DNA of 18,722 nt, taken from assembly GCA_045539625.1 (NCBI GenBank), contig JAZQFS010000088.1, forward strand, positions 1 through 18,722. Direction: 5' to 3'. Below, in pieces: positions 1 to 7,460 of this stretch. The stretch comes from UMGS1387 sp045539625 (lineage in GTDB: Bacteria; Bacillota; Clostridia; Oscillospirales; CAG-382). The notes below the pieces were generated by a model. The model had not been told where the DNA came from, searched no databases, and worked only from the letters and a program-made list of their open reading frames with translations. Both the position numbers and the translations under genes were made by a program. Every line of letters begins with the position of its first letter. The stretch's first letter is position 1.

Positions 1-112
1 CACCTGCTTGTGCCGAAACATCATAACCGCCGATTTCAACGTCAGCAGCCACAACCGTAAACAGAAAACTGAATTCAACCGCTATCAGCATAGCACACAA
101 CATTTTTTTCAT
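1..112 (-). CDS. Exported protein, N-terminal fragment (runs off left edge)
   Basis: Only the first 37 codons are in the window. The start ATG (112-110) lies one base after the stop of the preceding gene. Its ribosome site, AGAGGAGG, sits inside the last codons of that gene, so the two are probably translationally coupled. The peptide opens MKKMLCAMLIAVEFSFLF, a short basic start and a hydrophobic core ending near VVAA: a Sec signal peptide. The mature part begins DVEIGGYDVSAQAG, which resembles the first strand of cohesin-type domains, but too little is visible to assign a family. It is the third gene of the operon led by the dockerin protease, so it may belong to the same extracellular assembly; that is inference. 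Confidence 0.75.
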   Translation of the reverse strand, partial: MKKMLCAMLIAVEFSFLFTVVAADVEIGGYDVSAQAG

Positions 113-113
113 A

Positions 114-782
114 CTATGCCTCCTCTGAAACCTTACACTCCAAAGGCACAACAATTGGCGAAAAAACTCCCTTCATAAAGAAAACCTTCACAGTTGTTTC
201 ATCCTTAACTCCCAAAAAAGCAGATGAATATGTTTCATCAGCGCTTTCAGGGTTTGACTTCATGATTTTAACATCTGTCATTTCGCCGCTTTCTTTATAT
301 AAAGCAGCATATATGCATATATTGTCCCTCAAAAGTTCATCATGCACATTTACGGAAAAGTTGATATTATTACCTGTTTTCTGTGCTGTTACACTTGTGG
401 GGTGAAATTCAGCAGTCGAGATTTCAACGCCGTTAATTTTCAGCAAAGACATCAAAAGGTCAGGCGTTTCTTCCTTACCGCCATCGGATACCACCGTAAT
501 ATTGGCAAGAACCGATGAACAGTCAATGGGAGAACCTGATGCTATAGATATCCAAATTTTATTATTTACGTAATTTGAGTATCCGTACACCTTAACGCTG
601 TCAGCAAAGTCTACATTCACCGTGCTTACGTTACTGTTCTTCACTTCATAGCACATATACACAGAGTACACTTCAATTCCTGTGTCCAGCGAGACCTCAT
701 AAGCCTCGCCGGATGCAGAAACCGATACTGCTGTAAAAGCAGCTATTGCCACTAAAAATATTGAAAGAATAATATTTTTCAT
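114..782 (-). CDS. Small secreted protein with cohesin-like domain
   Basis: This is a 222-residue exported protein. An upstream ATG at 797 is possible, but I chose 782 because it opens the signal peptide MKNIILSIFLVAIAAF with cleavage near VSASG. The start overlaps the stop of the protease gene (ATGA), and GGAAGG just upstream serves as ribosome site, so translation is coupled. Residues about 27-120 alternate strands and small turns (VYSVYMCYEV, KIWISIASG, SVLANITV, LLKINGVEI) in the order typical of cohesin-like folds. Residues about 133-215 resemble a secreted C-terminal module ending in TVKVFFMKG...VVPLEC; a similar end closes the partial gene at the right edge. It may bind a dockerin, perhaps that of the neighbouring protease. 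The fold call is a by-eye resemblance. Confidence 0.8.
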   Translation of the reverse strand: MKNIILSIFLVAIAAFTAVSVSASGEAYEVSLDTGIEVYSVYMCYEVKNSNVSTVNVDFADSVKVYGYSNYVNNKIWISIASGSPIDCSSVLANITVVSDGGKEETPDLLMSLLKINGVEISTAEFHPTSVTAQKTGNNINFSVNVHDELLRDNICIYAALYKESGEMTDVKIMKSNPESADETYSSAFLGVKDETTVKVFFMKGVFSPIVVPLECKVSEEA

Positions 783-3700
783 TCTGAAACCTTCCAACTT
801 CCGTCAACGTCACCTACAAGTACAGCAGAAAAGCTTAGCCTTGTGTACTCTCCTATAGTCAAGGTCTTTGAAGGCGGAACAAATTTCCATGCACCTGCAG
901 GGAAGCTATCAATAAGAAATACAGATTTCTGTAAAATCAAGGAAGCGTCCACCTCATTTACGTTACCGTCTCCGTTGACATCTGCTGCCAACAACTGATT
1001 ATCCGACAATTCGATAAGTCCTACCCTTGACTGAAGAATAAGCGAAACATCATAAGGATCTATAGCATCTTCGCTGTAATCGTCCTTTGTTACAGTTACT
1101 GTTACATCCTGTCTTGTAATTTCTCCGATAACAGTATTTCCTTTGCTGTCAGTTACACCGTTCTTTCCGGCTACAGATACTGTTACACCGGGAACTGCTG
1201 CACCGCCATTATAGTACGTAACAGTCGCATCAACCGTATAACAAGGAAGAATTGTAACAGTTGTATGCACTTCATTTGGCACTACATTTGCTCCATTCAG
1301 TTCTGCTCTTCTAAGCGTTATCTGTGTTTCTGTAGCCTGCTGTACATTACCGGGCTCAAGATACACATAGAACAAAGGTGAGCTGTCATCTGCGGGCTTG
1401 AATGACGTAGCACTTGCCATTGAGATTTTCAAAGTTCCCATACCGTTATAATGACTGCTTACAGTAGCATTGATACCTTCTGCAACCTTGGCACTTACAT
1501 AAGAATAATTGCTTGTGGGTATTTTTATCTCTGCATAAAATGCCGTAAGGTCACCTTCAAGTCCCACATATACAGGCAAATTAAGCTTTCCGTTGCTTGC
1601 AACTGTTGCTTCGTTTATTTGAACATAGCTGGACACATCACGGTATGTTATACCCGAATTCAGGTACGCTGTCTTTCCGTTAAGCGTTACTGCTATCGGA
1701 TATGTTCCTACAGCAAACTTCGATGCTGTAAACGTGAACTGTTCTCCGTTTTCTGAAACAGAAAATTCTGTAATATCGACGTTTCCAAGCTTTACTGTCA
1801 TTTCCTCTGTAAACAGCTTACCGTAAACCGTAACGCTGACATTCTCTTCTTCTATTCCTATTACCGAAGGAGTAACCGCAAGCAAGGACGGTGTACCGTC
1901 GGTAGTTATTGCATAAGGAACTGCAGAACTTCCGCTATATGCACTGTTTCCTGTACTGTCCTTTACTTCAAGATAGTATTCAATGCCTGCTGCTGTAACA
2001 GCTGAGCTTGGGATTGTAGTTGTATACATACCTGTAGCATCGGAATAGGACATTGTCTTTTTGGTAAATGTGCTGTCGCCGTTCTTCTTATAATAAAGAG
2101 ACACGCTTGCAACGCCTATATTATCGTTAGCTTTTGCAGAAACCGTAACACTGCTGTTAGCCTTTGCCGAGCCTACGGGTGAATGAGTAATTGTGGGCTT
2201 CACATTATCAAGAGGCGCTGCACTTGCTACATTGGACTTTACGCCTTCAACCTCATTACCGTCGGTATCTACTACAGTAAAGTAATAGTAATACTCAACA
2301 CCGGGTTGTACATCGGTATCTGTATAATAAGTATCGGTTAGAGTTGTGGTATTAAGCTTTGAGAAATAGCCGTCGGGCTTTGTCTTACGGTAAAGATTAT
2401 AGCCTGCAAGAAGCTCATAATCGTTCTGAATCCATTCAAGGTCAATTTTATCTATTCCACCTGTGGCATTAAGCACCATTGCAAGAACAGAGCTGCTGTT
2501 GATTTCAAACTGGAATCTCAATTCATCAGTACCGCAAACAAGCCACTTATCATCAGCCGCACAGCCGCCTTTTGCTCTGAAAATCTGTGTGCCGCCTGTT
2601 GAAACAGAGGATATCTTTGTTGTACCCACCCATTCACGTTCGGATATCCAGTCACCTGTCACAAGATAATCGGTATAAGGAGCATCACCGCCATAAGTTA
2701 TATAAGGCTGTGTTTCGCTGTCCATGTCACGGTTATAGGTCACGTGAACTTCGTATGTCTGTCCCGGTGCTGCAAATTCAACAGGAATATCAGAGTCTTG
2801 TTCTGTAAGCCAAATGTTAGTAACAAAGGGATATATTTCTTCAAGGGATTCGCTTTCGAGAGTGAGGATGGGGGTTTCTACAATGTTGCTATACAAACCC
2901 GGATAATCATCGTCATCAATAATCATACGGTTAATAAGTTTGCTGTTTTCTGTACCCCAATAGTTATTAGCTATACTGTAGTAATAATCTGTATTGTATT
3001 CCGGTGCTTGGAATTTTATCCAGGTATTAGTATCTGAGTTTAAAAATGGATTAAGTATAGCATTGTTATCAACATTATTGAAATAATCACTATAATAGTC
3101 ATTATTATTCAAATTTTTAATTACTTCTTTGATTTTTTCGTTAGAAATTGTTGAAGGAATTTCGAATAATATGTATCGGTCTGTTGTAAATAACCGATCC
3201 AGTCTCGCTCCTTGCAGTGATGCATATCGTTTTGAATCGGCATATCCGCTTACCCCAAAACTCAAAATAGGATAACCGTAATTTGTAGGTAATATCTGTA
3301 TATCACTTACATATGGGTTCTTGTCTTCCCATTCATACAATTGAGTATCAGAATTGTATATACCTCCCAAAAAAGCATTTGTATTTATCGCACCATTATT
3401 ATCTTCCTCTCTTGTTTCTTCACCTAACAAATATAACTGCTCAATAATAAATTCTTGTTCATCTTTATCATTCAAGCAACCAAGCGTACCTCCGAGGCAA
3501 TTCGCTATCATTCTTAAGTAATCAAGCGTAATCAATTCATAGTGTTCATACGGCTTCATAAACACATATTTGCTATGTGAATTTTCATAAGTTTGTATCT
3601 CGGTAAATTCAGGAATCGCCTTTGGTGTCTTTGCTAATTTTCGGAGTGTTGAAATTTTTGTTATTGTTCCGTATTTATCGGTAAAAGGTTTACCCCCAAT

Positions 3701-4969
3701 AAAAACACAGTTTAAAAAGTCCTTCGTACTTTTAATGTTTGCTTGAGACATTGAGCAATTTATAAAAATACAATTGACGCTTTCCTTTATACCGACTGAT
3801 GCCCCATACTCCGTTCCATAATAAATGTTTTTCACTATAGAATTAGATAGAGTATCAATATATATACGCTCTGACGAACTTGAAGCCTCTGCATTAACAC
3901 CTCTTCTGTAATTAATCCCCTCAAAAGTTTGAGTAAGGATGCAATGATCCGCCAAATCTACGCCATTGGTAAACGCACCATCATACTGAAGTAGTGGATT
4001 GATAATACTGCAATAGACAAGATTCTCAACGCCTCTCGTGTCAATCATAACAGCATATTTCTCAAATGAGGCACCGGGGAACATCTCAATAGGGTTAGAT
4101 TCTGTTCCTATTGCATTTAACGTACCAAAGTTTTTAATATAAACGATGGATCTCTGTCCATAAGCATCCTCAAAATCACTTGACCAGAACTGAATTTGTG
4201 TACCCGGTTCAATGGTAAGAGTTACTCCTTCATCAATAACAATGGCGTTTTCAACTATCCAATACTTATCTGAGGTGAGAGTTGTATCTTCGCTGATGTG
4301 ACCGCTTATCGCCGTACCGCTTTGCACACGGAAGGTTACACAAAGTCTTTTTTCTCCCCCTATATTATATATGGTGTCGTCATCTTCGTCCCATCCGTTT
4401 GTTGTTTCAACGGTGTAGTAGATTGCAATTTCGGTGTCGTTAGGTGTCTCGGGAGCAATTACAAATTGAATTGGATTATCTATTGTTTCAAGATAACCAT
4501 CGTTATATACAAAGCCGTTATCAACATTTGAGAATGTTCCGCAAGGGTCAAGTGTAACGGTATCATTTATAAATTCTACGTAGGGATTATCAACACCTCC
4601 GTCAGAGGTTGCATTTGCTCTTACGGTAATTTCGCCTGTTTTACCCCACTGGTTCCGAATAGAAATACCAAGATTTACAGTTTCGCCAGCATCGATTATG
4701 TTGTCGCCGTCATTTTCTTCGGAAAGCTCAATATTGTCAAGAACAAAAGCCTGTGCAACTGAAAGGTTAGGCTCAGGAAACTTTGTAATACTGTGGTAAA
4801 GGTCTGCTCGTGCATACTCATGAAGTTCGCCAAACTTGTCTTTATAAATTGTAGAAAGGTCTGTTGCGGAAACAATCTGTCCCATAATAAAACGGGAATT
4901 ATATTCAGACTCATCAGAATAGTTGCTTCTGAGAACAGCTGCAATCGATGATACCACGGGTGCCGCCAT
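779..4969 (-). CDS. Open segment of the interrupted protease: catalytic Ser region through dockerin
   Basis: This segment would be called from the methionine of GTSMAAP, which is an active-site residue, not a natural start; no ribosome site stands before it. The coding sequence really extends upstream in frame to the TAA at 5093-5095. It holds the last part of the S8 domain and all accessory modules. The beta-helix part (IVIDEGVTLTIEPGTQIQF onward) resembles right-handed parallel beta-helix repeats. The FN3 part has the typical GYNLYRK and YYYYFTVVD strands. The cohesin-like part starts near VSSYVQINEATVA. The C terminus has a degenerate first dockerin repeat (DPYDVSLILQSRVGLI) and a canonical second one (DVNGDGNVNEVDASLILQ). 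Confidence 0.6.
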   Translation of the reverse strand: MAAPVVSSIAAVLRSNYSDESEYNSRFIMGQIVSATDLSTIYKDKFGELHEYARADLYHSITKFPEPNLSVAQAFVLDNIELSEENDGDNIIDAGETVNLGISIRNQWGKTGEITVRANATSDGGVDNPYVEFINDTVTLDPCGTFSNVDNGFVYNDGYLETIDNPIQFVIAPETPNDTEIAIYYTVETTNGWDEDDDTIYNIGGEKRLCVTFRVQSGTAISGHISEDTTLTSDKYWIVENAIVIDEGVTLTIEPGTQIQFWSSDFEDAYGQRSIVYIKNFGTLNAIGTESNPIEMFPGASFEKYAVMIDTRGVENLVYCSIINPLLQYDGAFTNGVDLADHCILTQTFEGINYRRGVNAEASSSSERIYIDTLSNSIVKNIYYGTEYGASVGIKESVNCIFINCSMSQANIKSTKDFLNCVFIGGKPFTDKYGTITKISTLRKLAKTPKAIPEFTEIQTYENSHSKYVFMKPYEHYELITLDYLRMIANCLGGTLGCLNDKDEQEFIIEQLYLLGEETREEDNNGAINTNAFLGGIYNSDTQLYEWEDKNPYVSDIQILPTNYGYPILSFGVSGYADSKRYASLQGARLDRLFTTDRYILFEIPSTISNEKIKEVIKNLNNNDYYSDYFNNVDNNAILNPFLNSDTNTWIKFQAPEYNTDYYYSIANNYWGTENSKLINRMIIDDDDYPGLYSNIVETPILTLESESLEEIYPFVTNIWLTEQDSDIPVEFAAPGQTYEVHVTYNRDMDSETQPYITYGGDAPYTDYLVTGDWISEREWVGTTKISSVSTGGTQIFRAKGGCAADDKWLVCGTDELRFQFEINSSSVLAMVLNATGGIDKIDLEWIQNDYELLAGYNLYRKTKPDGYFSKLNTTTLTDTYYTDTDVQPGVEYYYYFTVVDTDGNEVEGVKSNVASAAPLDNVKPTITHSPVGSAKANSSVTVSAKANDNIGVASVSLYYKKNGDSTFTKKTMSYSDATGMYTTTIPSSAVTAAGIEYYLEVKDSTGNSAYSGSSAVPYAITTDGTPSLLAVTPSVIGIEEENVSVTVYGKLFTEEMTVKLGNVDITEFSVSENGEQFTFTASKFAVGTYPIAVTLNGKTAYLNSGITYRDVSSYVQINEATVASNGKLNLPVYVGLEGDLTAFYAEIKIPTSNYSYVSAKVAEGINATVSSHYNGMGTLKISMASATSFKPADDSSPLFYVYLEPGNVQQATETQITLRRAELNGANVVPNEVHTTVTILPCYTVDATVTYYNGGAAVPGVTVSVAGKNGVTDSKGNTVIGEITRQDVTVTVTKDDYSEDAIDPYDVSLILQSRVGLIELSDNQLLAADVNGDGNVNEVDASLILQKSVFLIDSFPAGAWKFVPPSKTLTIGEYTRLSFSAVLVGDVDGSWKVSE

Positions 4970-5092
4970 AGAGGTACCGTCCCACTCGGCATATCTGTTA
5001 CCGGGAAGTGCTGAATATATGTTTGTACCGGGTGCAATTACTTCATATTCTGCATTAGCGTTATTATAGTAATCCCAATTTGAAAAATCTGC

Positions 5093-6124
5093 TTACTCTC
5101 CGTTTTCATCGGAAGCCATAACACCAATTACAAAATTGTATGCCGCAGGATAGATATCAACCATTTTCATAAACTCAATAGGAGCATCGGCTGTAGGAAG
5201 TCCATCGTTACCAGCAGATGCTACAAGAACCGCTGTTGCAAAAGCATCTTCGAGTGCTTCCTTTAGGCTTGAAGACAGCTCAGTACTACCAAATGACATA
5301 TTTATAACATCTGCACCCATCGAAACAGCATACTGAACACCTTCGACAATGTCTGTATTTGAAAGTTTACCTGTCGCTTGTCCGGCTTTAATTGCCATAA
5401 TTTTTGCGCCGTAAGCAACACCCACTCCGCCCAGGTCATTATCCGCCATAGCGATAATACCCGCTACATGTGTACCATGACCGTTATTATCCATGGGATT
5501 TCCTGCAAGAGCAGTCTTTATGTTAGCAGTTGTATCTACTCCGTAGTAGTCATCTATGTATCCGTTGCCGTCATCGTCAATACCGTTACCCGGGATTTCA
5601 TTGGCATTTGTCCACATAGAAGATGCAAGGTCTTCGTGAGTATAGTCTACACCTGTGTCAATAACAGCTACAACAACACCTTCGCCGGGAGCAATTTCAG
5701 TTCTGTTATAAGATTCTTCCCAGCCTCTGCGAACGTGCAAGCCCTTATCGTCATCATGATCGTCACGCATAAACCAGTTATGTCTACGCTCGTGCTCTCT
5801 GGGAACACCTCTTCTTGACGCAATATCCGCAGTAATTTCATAAAGATAGTTAGGCTCAGCAGCAACTATACCTGACGCATTATTAAGTGCTTCCACGGTT
5901 TCTTCAACATCACCGTCTATTGTTGCTTTATACCAGACAATCTCTGTTTCTTCAGCAAAGAGTATGCCGTCACCGTCAGCTTTGGGAGTTGTACGGAACA
6001 GCTCTTCGGCTGAAAGAATGCCCAAGTCCTCAAAAAGTCCATCATCTTCAGACATCAGTGAGGCTTCGCCTTCTGCCTTGGCGAACAATACCTCGCCTTT
6101 AACATAATCAGCCTTTATGCCCAA
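5093..6124 (-). CDS. Open segment of the interrupted protease: propeptide and N-terminal catalytic part
   Basis: This is the stretch between the two nonsense codons that a gene caller would keep. It is translatable from a TTG at 6124 with GAGGAAG just upstream, giving 343 residues without a signal peptide. It carries the end of the propeptide (AAEPNYLYEI), catalytic Asp (VIDTGVDYTHEDL), catalytic His (NGHGTHVAGI) and oxyanion Asn (ASAGND), then stops at ...ASDENGE. The natural continuation, ADFSNWDYYNN...VIAPGTNIYSALPG, follows in the same frame directly after the TAA. The TTG start is probably fortuitous, because the frame is open upstream to the TAG and resumes beyond it to the signal peptide. 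Confidence 0.6.
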   Translation of the reverse strand: MGIKADYVKGEVLFAKAEGEASLMSEDDGLFEDLGILSAEELFRTTPKADGDGILFAEETEIVWYKATIDGDVEETVEALNNASGIVAAEPNYLYEITADIASRRGVPREHERRHNWFMRDDHDDDKGLHVRRGWEESYNRTEIAPGEGVVVAVIDTGVDYTHEDLASSMWTNANEIPGNGIDDDGNGYIDDYYGVDTTANIKTALAGNPMDNNGHGTHVAGIIAMADNDLGGVGVAYGAKIMAIKAGQATGKLSNTDIVEGVQYAVSMGADVINMSFGSTELSSSLKEALEDAFATAVLVASAGNDGLPTADAPIEFMKMVDIYPAAYNFVIGVMASDENGE

Positions 6125-6498
6125 TTCTTCCTCTTTATCAAAATCAACAGTATAAGCATGATCATCCGGCTGTGTTGCAACAAGATTCTTAGGTTGCGCA
6201 GGAGTGTATGCGTTAGTCGGTCTTGAGGTGAATTCGCCCAGCTACGCCTCCCACTCCGCCGTTTCATCATCAGATTCGTTCCTCATCGACTCAAGGGCAA
6301 CAGTGAGGTTTTCATCATCGTTTGCTTCTTCGTTGTCAGTCTCAGCATATATCGGCGTACTTGCCAACATACTGAGAACTAACAGCCAGGATGTGATGCG
6401 TTTTTTCATAATAATCGTAGTCCTTTCTAAAAAAACAACTATGGTTTCTTTTTAGTGTTTACTTTTCTTACAAAAAAGAAAAATTGAATCACAAGTTA

Positions 6499-6527
6499 AT
6501 ACTATCACAAGCGAGGATAAATGTCAA
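6499..6527 (-). promoter_or_regulatory. Sigma-A promoter of the protease operon
   Basis: On the minus strand TTGACA (6527-6522) and TAGTAT (6504-6499) are separated by exactly 17 bases, with a TG one base before the -10 (extended -10). Transcription would start near 6492, giving an A/T-rich leader of about 80 nt before the ATG at 6409. The intact promoter shows that the interrupted operon can still be transcribed. Confidence 0.85.
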
Positions 6528-6555
6528 TCAATTATTATCATTTTTTGGCTTTTTA

Positions 6556-6583
6556 TTGAATTTACGTCAGCATATTCTATAAA
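6556..6583 (+). promoter_or_regulatory. Possible promoter for the small frame at 6591
   Basis: TTGAAT (6556-6561) and TATAAA (6578-6583) are 16 bases apart. The predicted start of transcription falls within a base or two of the ATG at 6591, so any transcript would be leaderless. The region is very AT-rich and such matches occur by chance. Confidence 0.3.
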
Positions 6584-6590
6584 TTTCGTA

Positions 6591-6790
6591 ATGAAAAACA
6601 ATAAAACAGAAAAAAAGCCCTCGCACCTGCCATTGCACCTGCCACCGCACAAACCGCCGCTGCTTGGAGTTGGCTTTGGAATCGATTTCTGAGGTTGTCT
6701 TTGTACATTGGAGTTCTTTTTGTAATTGGAGTTTTAGTTTTTCTTGCCGTTGTTCTTTTCTTTGTTTGCTACCTATTTCATTTGCTATAA
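6591..6790 (+). other. Small membrane-peptide frame with a -1 slippery heptamer
   Basis: ATG at 6591 opens a 33-codon frame (MKNNKTEKKPSHLPLH...). After nine codons it crosses A AAA AAG (6611-6617), in the exact phase of the canonical -1 slippery heptamer. Shifting by -1 enters a second frame, GCC at 6617 to TAA at 6788-6790, with no ATG of its own. It reads ALAPAIAPATAQTAAAWSWL and then a strongly hydrophobic stretch (LYIGVLFVIGVLVFLAVV), a clear single membrane helix. The fused product would be 66 residues. There is no Shine-Dalgarno sequence before the ATG and I do not recognise the protein. It could be a frameshifted remnant or chance; expression is unproven. Confidence 0.35.
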
Positions 6791-6896
6791 ATATTAGAAT
6801 TATAGACTTGGTATTTCTTTCATATTAGTAATAGGATGATACATGACAGGAGTTTTGAAAATCATCTGAATAATATTTAATATGGAGGAAAGAAAA

Positions 6897-7460
6897 ATGT
6901 CAAAGAACAAAAACAAGAAGAAAAACAACAATCAGGAGGTATTTATGCAAATCAGCTCTGACAAAACCGACGAAAAGGTTATGCTGAAAGTGCCGAGTCA
7001 TTACAAAGACATACTTAACAGACTTATGGCTGATACCGACTGCAAAGACTATCACAACAGCGGGGATATGCTGCAATTCTTTTGCGAGCTTTTCACAGAG
7101 CTTGACCACAAGAAACGTAGCGACTTCGAAGTATTGCTCAATAGCAAAGTGGCAAAAACCGAAACAATCAGCGATCTTGTGAAACTTGTCTTACAGAGAA
7201 ACCGATACTACATACTTCGCAATGTAGATACCTTGGAAAAGTTAGGCTGTTTTCACATAAAGGCATCTCGAATTAATAATCAGGACGATTGGATAGCACA
7301 TTCTTCCTTTGATAATGCCAAAGTTGTCGGAGAGCATATTAAAAGAGAAGAGTGCGGAAAGTTTTTCGCGGGCACTATGTTGGTGTTTATTCTTGCTTTA
7401 AATCAGATGATTGACAGAGAAAGACCTCGCACAACAGCGAGGTCTTTTAAGCATTATTGA
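6897..7460 (+). CDS. ArdA-like antirestriction family protein
   Basis: This gene encodes 187 residues. An ATG at 6882 is possible, but 6897 has GGAGG eight bases upstream. A second in-frame ATG at 6945 also has a good AGGAGG five bases upstream. I keep 6897 because the strand EVFMQISSD, which straddles the inner Met, aligns with the N-terminal strand of the similar gene at 8666. Common features with that gene and with ArdA-like proteins are a middle ISDLVKLVLQ...VDTLEKLGCF (compare DLVNIF...VNDFEDLGRLY) and an end FDNAKVVGEHIKREECGKFF (compare YAELGQAVCDETNGFF). ArdA proteins mimic DNA and inhibit type I restriction. The N-terminal tail is rich in Lys and Asn. The last codons lie inside a terminator hairpin, so the C terminus may be foreign. 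Family assignment is by eye. Confidence 0.6.
   Translation: MSKNKNKKKNNNQEVFMQISSDKTDEKVMLKVPSHYKDILNRLMADTDCKDYHNSGDMLQFFCELFTELDHKKRSDFEVLLNSKVAKTETISDLVKLVLQRNRYYILRNVDTLEKLGCFHIKASRINNQDDWIAHSSFDNAKVVGEHIKREECGKFFAGTMLVFILALNQMIDRERPRTTARSFKHY
7420..7450. terminator. Terminator hairpin inside the 3' end of the ArdA-like gene, between convergent genes
   Basis: AAGACCTCGC (7421-7430) pairs perfectly with GCGAGGTCTT (7437-7446) around the loop ACAACA, and TTTT follows on the plus strand. It lies before the stop of the plus-strand gene (7458-7460) and just after the stop of the minus-strand gene (7454), so it can serve both. Confidence 0.75.

Larger units (their letters stand above)
779..6409 (-). 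pseudogene. Dockerin-bearing subtilisin-like (S8) secreted protease, interrupted by two in-frame stops
   Basis: The frame stays open from ATG 6409 to TGA 779 except for TAG at codon 56 (6242-6244) and TAA at codon 439 (5093-5095). Order, by full-frame residue: signal peptide 1-22 (MKKRITSWLLVLSMLAS); acidic linker; I9-like propeptide about 103-193; S8 domain with Asp251 (VIDTGVD), His311 (NGHGTH), oxyanion Asn401 (SAGND) and Ser480 (GTSMAAP); NEW3/CARDB-like about 550-630; right-handed beta-helix about 701-910; FN3 about 1313-1404; a further beta-sandwich; IPT/TIG about 1505-1591; cohesin-like about 1592-1721; a short Ig-like stretch; dockerin about 1780-1840 (second repeat DVNGDGNVNEVD); tail GDVDGSW. 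Intact, it would be an extracellular serine protease docked to a cohesin. The second stop falls inside the catalytic domain, separating Ser from Asp and His, so without readthrough no active enzyme is made. Ribosome site AAAGGA precedes the start. Nonsense mutation, sequencing error and recoding all remain possible. Confidence 0.85.

Noticed and set aside
5378..5818. Plus-strand open frames within the protease, including 5378-5818
   Set aside because: They are antisense shadows without ribosome sites, and their translations are low-complexity mirrors of the real frame.
779..6409. Alternative genetic code with TAG or TAA read as sense
   Set aside because: The other genes in the window end normally at TAG, TAA or TGA at the expected protein ends.
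6862..6881. TTGAAA with TTAATA before the first ArdA-like gene as its promoter
   Set aside because: The transcript would start inside or after the ribosome site.
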